From Anaerobranca gottschalkii DSM 13577 (lineage in GTDB: Bacteria; Bacillota; Proteinivoracia; Proteinivoracales; Proteinivoracaceae), in NCBI RefSeq assembly GCF_900111575.1, contig NZ_FOIF01000001.1:1-60871 (forward strand): DNA of 60,871 bases, given 5' to 3'. Within the stretch, counting starts at the first letter, position 1; each line of letters starts with the position of its first letter. Positions 42,183 through 50,166 of the stretch are shown here, piece by piece. The translations under genes and the position numbers were made by a program. The notes beneath the pieces are model-generated. The model searched no databases. It was not told the DNA's origin and saw nothing but the letters and a program-made list of their open reading frames with translations.

Positions 42183-43334
42183 TTAAATCAAGCTTTTACC
42201 GTTATATTGATCTTTTAAATTAAAGATTTTAACTAGTGTTGCTGCTACATCGACAAAACTTTCCCTTACACCCAAAGATTGTACCGGTAATTTCTTTCCA
42301 TATACTAAAACTGGTACATATTCTCTAGTATGGTCAGTACCTGGGTGAGTAGGGTCACAGCCATGGTCAGCGGTAATTATTAATACATCATCTTCTTTTA
42401 AATTATCAAGAATTTTCCCTACCATTTGGTCAGTTTCCATTAAAGCTTTTCCATAGCCTTCCACATCATTTCTATGACCATAAAGCATATCAAAGTCTAC
42501 TAAGTTAGTCATTATCAGCCCTGAGAAATCCCCTTTAAGGGATTCAAGGGTCTTTTCTAATCCGTCTAAATTGGATTTAGATTTTAAACTTCTAGTTATC
42601 CCAACTCCCCCATATATATCCCAAATCTTACCTATCGAAAGAACTTCATAACCTTCTTCTTGTAAAGATTGAAGGACAATTTTTCTATCTGGTAGTCGGG
42701 AAAAGTCCTTTCTGTTAGTGGTACGGCTGAAGTTTCCTGGCTGACCAACAAAGGGACGGGCAATTACCCTTCCTACACCATGATCTCCAACTAACATTTC
42801 CCTAGCTATTTTGCACATCTCATAAAGTTCTTCAAGGGGAATAACTTCTTCATGGGCAGCAATTTGAAAAACACTATCAGCAGATGTATAAACTATCGGG
42901 TAGCCGGTTTTAACATGTTCTTCCCCTAAATCTTCAATTATTTGGGTTCCAGAAGCGGGGTAATTTCCTAAAGTTTTTCTGCCAATTTTCCTTTCAAATT
43001 CTTCGATTAAATCTTTAGGAAAACCATTTGGATAAGTGGGAAATGGTTTATCTAAAATATATCCCGCTATTTCCCAGTGGCCAGTTGTTGTATCCTTTCC
43101 TGGGGACTTTTCAGCCATTTTTCCGTAAGATGCAATGGGACTTTCCGCCGGCTCGACTCCTTTAATAGGGTGAATATTACCTAAACCCATTTTTTGAAGG
43201 TTAGGAAGGTTTAAGCCTCCTAAAGATTCGGCAATATTTGCCAAGGTATTTGCACCTTGATCATTGTAAAGATGAGCGTCAGGGAGTGCTCCAATCCCTA
43301 CACTATCCAATACTAATAAAACAACTCTTTTCAT
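42183..43334 (-). CDS. deoB: Phosphopentomutase
   Basis: This 383-residue alkaline-phosphatase-superfamily enzyme converts (deoxy)ribose 1-phosphate to 5-phosphate. Metal sites are [21 protein letters not shown] and [19 protein letters not shown], and the phosphoacceptor Thr is in [12 protein letters not shown]. It lies between xerD and punA, the conserved Firmicutes order. Confidence 0.97.
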   Translation of the reverse strand: MKRVVLLVLDSVGIGALPDAHLYNDQGANTLANIAESLGGLNLPNLQKMGLGNIHPIKGVEPAESPIASYGKMAEKSPGKDTTTGHWEIAGYILDKPFPTYPNGFPKDLIEEFERKIGRKTLGNYPASGTQIIEDLGEEHVKTGYPIVYTSADSVFQIAAHEEVIPLEELYEMCKIAREMLVGDHGVGRVIARPFVGQPGNFSRTTNRKDFSRLPDRKIVLQSLQEEGYEVLSIGKIWDIYGGVGITRSLKSKSNLDGLEKTLESLKGDFSGLIMTNLVDFDMLYGHRNDVEGYGKALMETDQMVGKILDNLKEDDVLIITADHGCDPTHPGTDHTREYVPVLVYGKKLPVQSLGVRESFVDVAATLVKIFNLKDQYNGKSLI

Positions 43335-43387
43335 TTACATTACCTCCTTTATTAGTTAGACATCTGACAACTTAAGTAAAAAAAGAA

Positions 43388-44275
43388 TTACCCACGGGGG
43401 TGAAATTTTTTATGGATATTTTGAAGTTTTTTCCCGGTAACCTGGGTATAAATTTGGGTAGTTGAGATATCGGCATGACCTAACATTTCCTGGACAGAGC
43501 GGAGATCTGCCCCATTTTCTAGTAGATGGGTAGCAAAGGAATGTCTAAAGGTATGGGGAGTTATTTCTGTGTCAATACCTGATTGTTTAGCATATTTCTT
43601 AATAATTTTCCAAAACCCCTGTCTAGTTAATGGTCTACCGTGGAAGTTTAAAAAAAGTGTCTTTTGGTAAATATTTTTTACTAGCTTTGGTCTGGATTGT
43701 TGTAAATACAATTGAATATAGTGTATTGCCATCTTTCCAAGGGGAACTATCCTTTCCTTAGAACCCTTTCCTTGACATCTTAAAAATCCTAAATCTAAAT
43801 TGACGTCATCTACTTCTAAACTGATAAGTTCTGATACCCTTAGTCCCGATGCATACAATAGTTCCAACATAGCCCTGTCCCTAATTCCCATTTTATCTGT
43901 TTCATCGGGCTGACTTAGTAATTCCTCCACTTCTTCAACTGTAATTATCTTAGGAAGTTTCTTAGATAATTTAGGGGAGTCTAAATCCCTTGCCGGATCT
44001 TCTCCTAGAAGATTTTCGGCACTTAAATAGTTAAAAAAAGACCTAATGGCAGCTAGATTTCTAGAAATCGAAGCTGGTGCCATTTTTTCTCCCTGTAATT
44101 TTAATAGGTATGTAATTATTTGTTGTCTTTTAACACTGGATAAGTCTGAAAAACCAGTTTCTTTTAGGAAATTGATAAATTTTTTCAAATCCCTTTCGTA
44201 ACTTAGTACTGTATTTTGGGCCAAACCCCTTTCTACCTTCAAATAGGTTAGATAGTCGGCCAGTAACTTCTCCAT
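43388..44275 (-). CDS. xerD: Site-specific tyrosine recombinase XerD
   Basis: This 295-residue recombinase resolves chromosome dimers at dif with XerC. The N-terminal SAM-like domain (about 1-90) is followed by the catalytic set: Arg in YASGLRVSELISL, Lys in GKGSKERIVPLG, HTFRHSFATHLL, LGHADISTTQIYTQV with the Tyr nucleophile. It precedes deoB with a 53-bp gap, as in Bacillus (ripX-drm). Confidence 0.95.
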   Translation of the reverse strand: MEKLLADYLTYLKVERGLAQNTVLSYERDLKKFINFLKETGFSDLSSVKRQQIITYLLKLQGEKMAPASISRNLAAIRSFFNYLSAENLLGEDPARDLDSPKLSKKLPKIITVEEVEELLSQPDETDKMGIRDRAMLELLYASGLRVSELISLEVDDVNLDLGFLRCQGKGSKERIVPLGKMAIHYIQLYLQQSRPKLVKNIYQKTLFLNFHGRPLTRQGFWKIIKKYAKQSGIDTEITPHTFRHSFATHLLENGADLRSVQEMLGHADISTTQIYTQVTGKKLQNIHKKFHPRG

Positions 44276-44339
44276 TACTATATCCCCTTTTACATGTTTT
44301 AATAATATATTTCAATAAAAAAATAGAAATTCCTGCTTT

Positions 44340-44531
44340 TTATATTCCTATTGAATAAAATTCTTTTAATACTAAAATAACCCTTTCCCAAAGTTTAATA
44401 TCCCAACCTGTAGAAGCTTTAACTACAACCTCTCCTCCATATAAGTATACCACTAAATTGATAAAAATAGAAAGAGTAGAAATAAAAAACCAAAAAATTT
44501 TTATTGGCAGCCTAATAAAAAATATTTTCAC
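44340..44531 (-). CDS. Small membrane protein, possibly YqzK-like (DUF4227)
   Basis: This 63-residue protein has a hydrophobic segment (IKIFWFFISTLSIFINLVVYLYGG) and a C-terminal amphipathic part WERVILVLKEFYSIGI. B. subtilis yqzK, a DUF4227 gene, occupies this place just before xerD, and size and shape fit. Sequence similarity by eye is weak, so position is the main evidence. Confidence 0.55.
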   Translation of the reverse strand: MKIFFIRLPIKIFWFFISTLSIFINLVVYLYGGEVVVKASTGWDIKLWERVILVLKEFYSIGI

Positions 44532-44585
44532 ATCTATCCCCCCTCCTTCAAAATCTTATGTATATTTTATGAAATTATTACAAAA

Positions 44586-44613
44586 AGACATCAACAAAAG
44601 TCTGTTGATGTCT
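44586..44613 (-). terminator. Terminator of ald, distal copy with U-tract
   Basis: AGACATCAAC and GTTGATGTCT pair around a small loop. On the minus strand TTTTTG follows, so this copy can terminate. It matches 27 of 28 bases with the hairpin at 44883-44910 on the other side of the repeat. Confidence 0.8.
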
Positions 44614-44614
44614 C

Positions 44615-44879
44615 AGACTGAAGACAAACTATAGACAAAGTCACCATCAGCTGTGGAAATTAAACAAAGATACGATTAAGTCGAGGAGATAGATTTAAGA
44701 GCTGATTAGATAAAAGGAAGAAGGGGGGAGGAACAGGACGTTCCGAAAGCTTATTGAGCCATGGACGGCGAATTAGAGCGGTACCCTTCTTCCTTTTAGA
44801 TAGAAGCCTTAAATCTCGACGGAGACTTTGTTAGAATGTTTAATTACCACAGCCTTTAAAAAATGACTTTGTCTACAAA
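44615..44879 (-). repeat. 265-bp palindromic repeat, copy B
   Basis: It starts AGACTGAAGACAAACTATAG and ends GACTTTGTCTACAAA. It is the same element as 49331-49596 in the same orientation, and is nearly palindromic along its whole length (CTGTGG..CCACAG, AATTAAAC..GTTTAATT, GTCGAG..CTCGAC, GGAAGAAGG..CCTTCTTCC). It lies within the ald 3' UTR between duplicated terminator hairpins. No coding frame. Confidence 0.92.
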
Positions 44880-44882
44880 TTA

Positions 44883-44910
44883 AGACATCAACAAGAGTCT
44901 GTTGATGTCT
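44883..44910 (-). terminator. Terminator of ald, proximal copy without U-tract
   Basis: Same hairpin as 44586-44613. On the minus strand the sequence after the stem is TAATTTGTAG, not a T-run, so ald transcripts should read through into the repeat. Confidence 0.7.
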
Positions 44911-44920
44911 TAAGTATTAA

Positions 44921-46042
44921 CTATGCTTTTAATGCTTCTTCTAAAGGAGTATATTCTAAGTCTAAGGCTTCAGCTACAGCTTTGTAGGTAACTTTTCCGT
45001 TAATTACATTAACACCTAGTGCCAATGCTTTATCCTCTTTAATGGCTTGTAAATAACCTTTGTTAGCTATTTTTACTGCATATGGAATAGTAACATTAGT
45101 TAAAGCGAAGGTTGAAGTTCTTGGAACAGCTCCAGGCATATTTGCAACAGAGTAATGTACCACACCGTGTTTTACATAAATTGGGTCACTATGGGTAGTT
45201 ACTCTATCGATTGTTTCTACTGATCCACCTTGATCGATTGCCACATCTACGATTACAGAGCCTTCTTTCATAGTCTTAACCATCTCTTCAGTTACTAATC
45301 TTGGAGCTCTAGCACCTGGTATTAAAACTCCACCAATTAACAAATCACAATTTTTAACAGCTTCTGCAATAGTAAATGGATTTGACATTAAAGTATTTAC
45401 ACGGCCGTGGAAGATATCATCTAAGTAACGTAATCTTTCAGCATTAATATCTAAAATTGTTACATTGGCACCAAGACCTACTGCCATTTTTGCCGCATTT
45501 GTACCTACTACTCCACCACCGATGATCACAACTTCTGCAGGCTTAACTCCTGGAACACCACCTAGCAATACACCTAAACCTCCATTAGGTCTTTGTAGGA
45601 AAGTAGCCCCAATTTGAGTAGCCATACGACCTGCCACTTCACTCATAGGAGTTAATAATGGTAAAGAACCATCTTCTAATTGAACTGTTTCATAAGCGAT
45701 AGCTACCACTTTTTTCTCCATCAAAGCACGGGTTAATTCTGGTTCTGGAGCAAGGTGTAGATATGTAAATAAAATTTGACCTTCTTGGAACAATTCATAC
45801 TCTTGAGGAAGGGGCTCTTTTACTTTTAAAATCATTTCAGCTTGAGTCCAAACATCTTTTGCAGTAGGAACAATTTTAGCTCCAACTTTTTCAAATTCTT
45901 CGTTGGTAAAACCACTGCCTTTACCAGCATTATTTTCAATAATCACTTGGTGTCCATTGTTAATAAGACTTAGAACACCAGCAGGGGTAATAGCAATACG
46001 ATTTTCATTGTTTTTAATTTCCTTAGGTACTCCTATAAGCAT
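44921..46042 (-). CDS. ald: Alanine dehydrogenase
   Basis: This 373-residue NAD-dependent enzyme interconverts L-alanine with pyruvate and ammonia. It starts [20 protein letters not shown], and has the substrate loop [14 protein letters not shown]-like region and the Rossmann motif [22 protein letters not shown], then [13 protein letters not shown]. It is transcribed from a sigma-54-type promoter with two upstream activator-like sites, shared in design with the branched-chain operon. Its 3' UTR carries repeat copy B. Confidence 0.97.
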   Translation of the reverse strand: MLIGVPKEIKNNENRIAITPAGVLSLINNGHQVIIENNAGKGSGFTNEEFEKVGAKIVPTAKDVWTQAEMILKVKEPLPQEYELFQEGQILFTYLHLAPEPELTRALMEKKVVAIAYETVQLEDGSLPLLTPMSEVAGRMATQIGATFLQRPNGGLGVLLGGVPGVKPAEVVIIGGGVVGTNAAKMAVGLGANVTILDINAERLRYLDDIFHGRVNTLMSNPFTIAEAVKNCDLLIGGVLIPGARAPRLVTEEMVKTMKEGSVIVDVAIDQGGSVETIDRVTTHSDPIYVKHGVVHYSVANMPGAVPRTSTFALTNVTIPYAVKIANKGYLQAIKEDKALALGVNVINGKVTYKAVAEALDLEYTPLEEALKA

Positions 46043-46081
46043 GTTTTTTCCTCCTTTAGGATTTTCTCATCTTATATTTTT

Positions 46082-46098
46082 TGCAATAATTATGCCAA
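46082..46098 (-). promoter_or_regulatory. Sigma-54 (-24/-12) promoter of ald
   Basis: On the minus strand TTGGCAT, 4 bases, then ATTGCA gives the GG-N10-GC spacing of sigma-54 promoters. It lies 40-56 bases before the ald start. Confidence 0.8.
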
Positions 46099-46139
46099 TT
46101 ATCAATTTAATATTTTTGTCCTATTTGACACAATATTCT

Positions 46140-46187
46140 CTGCATTTTCTTGCAAATAAGAAAAAAAATGCTTGCAAAATATTGCAT
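46140..46187 (-). promoter_or_regulatory. Two TTGCA-N6-TGCAA-type activator sites before ald
   Basis: CTGCATTTTCTTGCAA (46140-46155) and TTGCAAAATATTGCAT (46172-46187) each have the half-sites spaced by six bases. They lie 42-105 bp upstream of the -24/-12 promoter; the second reaches the spoIIM stop codon. The same motif recurs three times before the branched-chain operon. Confidence 0.65.
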
Positions 46188-46816
46188 TAAATCATAATTG
46201 GCACAACTAATTTTAATAATATTGGGATAATGTAGGCTTCTATCATCCCTGCAATTACCATAAAAATTCCACTTAACAAAATTAAAAAACAATAGTTGAG
46301 GAAAAAACTTTTAATATTAAAGTTTTTGTTTTTTACTATTTTTAATAAAATAACCCAAGAAAAAGAAATACTGGCTACTGAACTTAATAATAAAGCTGGA
46401 ATGATCAAAAGATTATGGGGAACTATAGCTGCTAAAGAAAATAATAACCCTTTTAAAGTAGAATGATTAAAAATAAATCCAACGGTGAAACCTAAGATAA
46501 CCCCACGGAAAAAAAGCATTAAAATTATTACCGGGATTCCTATAACTGTTAAGCCAGATAAAAAGGCAACTAATATAAATTTCCCATTGGTTAGTAAAGA
46601 TTCCTGTAAAATACTGTTCTTATTAATACCCGTTGCCTCGTCCAACACTTCAAAATAAAAATTAATTTCCTGTTTTAATCCTTCACTGTGTTGGCTGGGC
46701 AGGCGATTGACCATAATAGATCCAAAAATAATTCCACAAATAAAAATTAGAACAACAAAGGTGAAAGAATATAAATTTTCTTTAATGTACCGCAAAAGTA
46801 GATGATTAAAAGCCAC
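46187..46816 (-). CDS. spoIIM: Stage II sporulation protein M
   Basis: This 209-residue protein has five or six membrane helices. It has the SpoIIM features FRGVILGFTVGFIFNHSTLKG and LAAIVPHNLLIIPALLLSS. SpoIIM is part of the DMP complex for engulfment. It precedes the yqzK/xerD/deoB region as in other spore formers, though ald is inserted between here. Confidence 0.94.
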   Translation of the reverse strand: MAFNHLLLRYIKENLYSFTFVVLIFICGIIFGSIMVNRLPSQHSEGLKQEINFYFEVLDEATGINKNSILQESLLTNGKFILVAFLSGLTVIGIPVIILMLFFRGVILGFTVGFIFNHSTLKGLLFSLAAIVPHNLLIIPALLLSSVASISFSWVILLKIVKNKNFNIKSFFLNYCFLILLSGIFMVIAGMIEAYIIPILLKLVVPIMI

Positions 46817-46875
46817 AGCCTTCCCCTCCCAGAAAATTATATAATTACTTTATGCTAGAGAAGAAGGATTTAGAC

Positions 46876-48027
46876 CTAAACCATTACTTTACCATATTTC
46901 CCTCCACCACCCCTTTGTAAGCTCAAACTACCTTCACGGCCTTTAATTATAATTTCCACTATCTTATCACTAAAATACTTCCTTAACTTTTCTTCGCTAA
47001 TTTGGTGTAAAATTTGTGCTTCAGTACCTAACTCTTGTAACGCCTTTTCCCGTCCTTTCTTCCCTAACCCTGGGATAAATTCTAATGGGATTTGATAATA
47101 ATACTGGGGACGATGTATGGGATGATGACCAAAATTTAAATCCTTTATTTCCATTATTCTGTTATAAACCCCTTTAACTATCTTTTGTTTATCACAAAAA
47201 CAATCTTCTAAAACCTTATCACAATTAGCGCAAAAATTATAATAATACTTTCCTAGTTGGGGGTCTAATCCGTAATTAGCTATTATTTTCCTTCCATCTC
47301 TATTTTTAATTCCTTTTTTTATTTCCGAAAAAGTGGGAGCTTCTAATTGTAAAACATTATATTCACGGGCAATTTTACCTACACTGTGGGCATCGGAGTT
47401 AGTTAAAAAATTAAAATTATGGAGTTCTGCAATACAATCCGCCAGTTTTGTATCAGCACTCAACCCTAATTCCACCACATCTATCTCCTCTACTCTATTG
47501 CCGAAACACTCTTTTAACCTGGTAAATGCTTTACCATAATAACTTTTATGGGGAGTAAAAATATGGGCAGGCATAAAGATTCCATCATGTTCTTTAACAA
47601 AATCTAATAACTGATTGGAAGTTACATTTGCCCGCTGGGTACTTAAATTATTATTAGTAACTTTTGTAGCTAAAAATTCACTAAAGGCAATGGTTCTTGA
47701 AAGGTCAGGGAAAAAACAAACAGCATGAACTCCTTCCTGGGTTTCCACTTCACTGCCTAATATCAAAGTTAAAGAAGCTAAATCACTTTTATAAACTAAG
47801 CCCCCTTCCTCTAGTTCTTCTAATATCCCCTCTCTTATTAAAAAAGATAATTCCTGTAACACATAGGGGGAACCACAATCAACTAAACCAATTATGTCCA
47901 TCCCCTTTGCTACAATAGAATGTTCAATGATATTTAAAATTGTCATATTTCTAGATGCGGTGACCTTTACCGCCTTTTTACAGGCTGAACCTATATGAAT
48001 ATGAAAATCACAGTTATATTTTTTCAT
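46876..48027 (-). CDS. Endonuclease Q-like PHP-domain protein
   Basis: This 383-residue protein has an N-terminal PHP metal site (DFHIHIGSACKKAVKVTA, GLVDCGSP, SDAHSVGKIAREYN near 220), a four-Cys zinc motif CANCDKVLEDCFC near 270, and a helix-hairpin-helix LEFIPGLGKKGREKALQEL near 330. This is the EndoQ/TIGR00375 layout, an endonuclease cutting 5' of deaminated bases. The start is ATG 48027 with AGAGGT; a TTG at 48045 is unlikely. Confidence 0.87.
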   Translation of the reverse strand: MKKYNCDFHIHIGSACKKAVKVTASRNMTILNIIEHSIVAKGMDIIGLVDCGSPYVLQELSFLIREGILEELEEGGLVYKSDLASLTLILGSEVETQEGVHAVCFFPDLSRTIAFSEFLATKVTNNNLSTQRANVTSNQLLDFVKEHDGIFMPAHIFTPHKSYYGKAFTRLKECFGNRVEEIDVVELGLSADTKLADCIAELHNFNFLTNSDAHSVGKIAREYNVLQLEAPTFSEIKKGIKNRDGRKIIANYGLDPQLGKYYYNFCANCDKVLEDCFCDKQKIVKGVYNRIMEIKDLNFGHHPIHRPQYYYQIPLEFIPGLGKKGREKALQELGTEAQILHQISEEKLRKYFSDKIVEIIIKGREGSLSLQRGGGGKYGKVMV

Positions 48028-48045
48028 TTTTTCTACCTCTAACAA

Positions 48046-48073
48046 TAATATTTTTAAACCTCCCGCATATAAT
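48046..48073 (+). promoter_or_regulatory. SigE-like promoter before the MciZ-like ORF
   Basis: TAATATT (48046-48052) and CATATAAT (48066-48073) resemble the sigma-E boxes, with a 13-base spacer that is one or two bases short of the remembered consensus. Confidence 0.35.
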
Positions 48074-48101
48074 ATATTAAAAATTTAGGGAGGTATATGT
48101 T

Positions 48102-48278
48102 ATGTATATTAACAATAAAGGCATCTTTTTTCAAGGAAATATTAAAGAGTTAATGGAATTTTTAAAGGGGTTAGAAAAGGAATATGCAACATACTTTGCC
48201 AATGCCGTTAAAGCATCAAAATATTCAGGGTTATCATCATATCCCCTTCCCATAGAAGAAAGGTTTATTCCATAATCT
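48102..48278 (+). CDS. MciZ-like small protein (candidate), antisense to DUF3866 end
   Basis: A 58-codon ORF starts at ATG 48102, seven bases after a strong GGGAGGT site. It reads MYINNKGIFFQGNIKELMEF, then LKGLEKEYATYFANAVKAS. The KGIxFxGxxxELxxxLK pattern aligns by eye with B. subtilis MciZ (KGVVLVGKAWEIRAKLK), the 40-residue sporulation inhibitor of FtsZ. About 148 bases overlap the 3' end of the DUF3866 gene on the other strand, which weakens the case. A SigE-like promoter precedes it. Confidence 0.4.
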
Positions 48279-49231
48279 TCTGCTTCTTTTAAAATATCAA
48301 CTTTAGAGCAGATTTTGATAGAATGTTTTTTTGTCAAACCTTCATTTTTTAGCTGTGTTAAAATAAAAGTTATTTTTTTTCTTTCCATATCAGGTAAAAC
48401 CAATGGATAACTTCCTTTAACTAGGCTGCCAAAATTAGTGAGAAAATGATGACTTATCCCCCGATGTCTCTCCCGCTGGTCAGCAAAACCTAACCGGAGG
48501 GCAGGATAAACATCACAACCTAAATTTTGGGCAACATCAGAAATATATCCCTGTTCTATTCCAGTGAACCCATATTTAGTACCTGTTCCAACAATACCGG
48601 GCCCCATGCCAACGATAGTTATCTGGGCTTGAAAATAGGCAATACTCCCTTGTATAGCTGTAATAAAGTTTACGCTCTCTAAATCGCCACCAAAGGCATG
48701 GCCACAGGTAATAACCCCTTGGATTAATTTATTCTCTTTTAAAATCTTTAATGTATTACTGTGATATGCCGGCAAAGCTCCACCATCGGTCATGCAATAG
48801 GTAATTTTTAAATGGGGATTTATTTTTTTAAGGCCAATTACTAAGGGTGCTAACATACTATGTAGCTCTATAGTGATTACTTTATGTCCTGAAAAACTAA
48901 ATTTATCCAAATTTTCTCCTAACTGTTCCTCTAAGGTATGAACCTTTAATTGTAAAGGAGTATACCTAAGTTTCATAATATGACCGGGACTTTTATCCTT
49001 TTTAGGTGTAGGGTTTAATTTGCTGATGATAAAATGATATCCACCTGTCCCTAAGTTTAAGTCAACGGCAGTAGTATTTACAAAAACTTCATCTCCTACT
49101 TCTACCCTTCCTATCAATGTTGGATAGTTATAACCTTGGCTATTATCAGCAAATTTGACTATCTGTACATCTACTCCTTTACTTACATCTTTTACAATTT
49201 CAATAACTTTTTTCACTTCAGTATTAATCAT
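48131..49231 (-). CDS. DUF3866 family protein
   Basis: This 366-residue protein has the DUF3866 layout: an N-terminal beta-rich part (GYNYPTLIGRVEVGDEVFVNTTAVDLNLGTGGYHFIISKL), KITYCMTDGGALPAYHSNTLKIL, and IVGMGPGIVGTGTKYGFTGIEQG. Function unknown. It is found next to endonuclease Q/spoIIM genes in Clostridia. The last 45 codons are antisense to the MciZ-like ORF. Confidence 0.88.
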   Translation of the reverse strand: MINTEVKKVIEIVKDVSKGVDVQIVKFADNSQGYNYPTLIGRVEVGDEVFVNTTAVDLNLGTGGYHFIISKLNPTPKKDKSPGHIMKLRYTPLQLKVHTLEEQLGENLDKFSFSGHKVITIELHSMLAPLVIGLKKINPHLKITYCMTDGGALPAYHSNTLKILKENKLIQGVITCGHAFGGDLESVNFITAIQGSIAYFQAQITIVGMGPGIVGTGTKYGFTGIEQGYISDVAQNLGCDVYPALRLGFADQRERHRGISHHFLTNFGSLVKGSYPLVLPDMERKKITFILTQLKNEGLTKKHSIKICSKVDILKEAEDYGINLSSMGRGYDDNPEYFDALTALAKYVAYSFSNPFKNSINSLIFP

Positions 49232-49304
49232 AATTATCCACCCTTTCCATTAACTCCTAACCATCTAATAATATTATAACAGGGATTTTCATAAACATCA
49301 AAAA

Positions 49305-49330
49305 GAGGCAATGAAAAACTCCATTGCCTC
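49305..49330 (-). terminator. Terminator of the VOR operon, distal copy with U-tract
   Basis: GAGGCAATG and CATTGCCTC pair across a short loop; on the minus strand TTTTTG follows. It matches 25 of 26 bases with the hairpin at 49599-49624. Confidence 0.8.
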
Positions 49331-49596
49331 AGACTGAAGACAAACTATAGACAAAGTCACCATCAGCTGTGGTAATTAAACAAAGATACGATTAAGTCGA
49401 GGAGATAGATTTAAGAGCTGATTAGATAAAAGGAAGAAGGGGTGAGGAACAGGACGTTCCGAAAGCTCTATTGAGCCATGGACGGCGAATTAGAGCGGTA
49501 CCCTTCTTCCTTTTAGATAGAAGCCTTAAATCTCGACGGAGACTTTGTTAAAATGTTTAATTACCACAGCCTTTAAAAAATGACTTTGTCTACAAA
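49331..49596 (-). repeat. 266-bp palindromic repeat, copy C
   Basis: Copy C differs from copy B at only a few positions over 265 bases. Outer arms GACAAAGTCA/TGACTTTGTC are followed inward by CTGTGGTAATTAAAC/GTTTAATTACCACAG, GTCGAGGAGATAGATTTAAG/CTTAAATCTCGAC and AAAAGGAAGAAGGG/CCCTTCTTCCTTTT. The centre has GCTCTA/TAGAGC and GGAAC/GTTCC. It lies in the 3' UTR of the operon, between duplicated hairpins. No ORF. Confidence 0.93.
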
Positions 49597-49598
49597 CT

Positions 49599-49624
49599 GA
49601 GGCAATGGAAAACTCCATTGCCTC
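49599..49624 (-). terminator. Terminator of the VOR operon, proximal copy without U-tract
   Basis: Same hairpin as 49305-49330, seven bases past the gamma-subunit stop. On the minus strand AGTTTGTAGA follows, so it lacks a proper T-run. Confidence 0.7.
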
Positions 49625-49631
49625 TAGCTTT

Positions 49632-50165
49632 TTATTTAACGAAAGCTGCACCCCTATTTAGTGCTTCTTCGTTCATTGGTATTAAGTTGTGGCGATGTTC
49701 TGGTAAAACCTTTTTCAATGATTCTATAATTGATTCTTTTGATACTACTTTTGTTTGAGCAATCAAAGTCCCTAAAACCACCATGTTGGCAACCTTTAAG
49801 TTACCTAGTTCATTGGCAATTTCATTGGCAGGAACTTCTATAACCGTTATATCTTCCCGCTGACAACTACGATTGATCAAAGAAGAGTTAATTATTAACA
49901 CTCCACCAGGTTTCACCATAGATTCAAATTTATCTAATGATGGTAAATTCATCGCTACTACTACTTGAGGTTCAGTAACTACCGGTGAACCAATAGGCTC
50001 TTCTGAAACCACAACTGTACAGTTAGCAGTTCCTCCCCGCATTTCAGGACCATAAGAAGGCATCCAAGAAACCTCTTTACCTTCTAACATTCCCGCATAG
50101 GCAATTAACTGCCCCATAGACATAACCCCTTGGCCACCAAAACCAGCTAAAATCATATCCAACAT
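49632..50165 (-). CDS. vorC: 2-oxoacid:ferredoxin oxidoreductase, gamma subunit
   Basis: This 177-residue subunit has ILAGFGGQGVMSMGQLIAYAG and SWMPSYGPEMRGGTANCTVV, the gamma-domain hallmarks. It completes the four-subunit enzyme encoded by 49632-52213, which converts branched-chain 2-oxoacids to acyl-CoA, CO2 and reduced ferredoxin. Valine/isovalerate specificity is inferred from the operon. Last gene before the hairpins and repeat C. Confidence 0.93.
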   Translation of the reverse strand: MLDMILAGFGGQGVMSMGQLIAYAGMLEGKEVSWMPSYGPEMRGGTANCTVVVSEEPIGSPVVTEPQVVVAMNLPSLDKFESMVKPGGVLIINSSLINRSCQREDITVIEVPANEIANELGNLKVANMVVLGTLIAQTKVVSKESIIESLKKVLPEHRHNLIPMNEEALNRGAAFVK

Positions 50166-50166
50166 A

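Noticed and set aside
40508-43334. Purine riboswitch in the nucleoside operon
   Set aside because: Gaps are 1-53 bp, too short, and no purine-aptamer sequence was seen.
44615-44879. Repeat element as an insertion sequence carrying a transposase
   Set aside because: There is no coding frame of useful length in any copy, and the whole element is palindromic.
48053-48100. Inverted CCTCCC/GGGAGG pair as a terminator for the DUF3866 gene
   Set aside because: The GGGAGG arm is also the ribosome-binding site of the plus-strand small ORF, the loop is long and no T-run follows on either strand.
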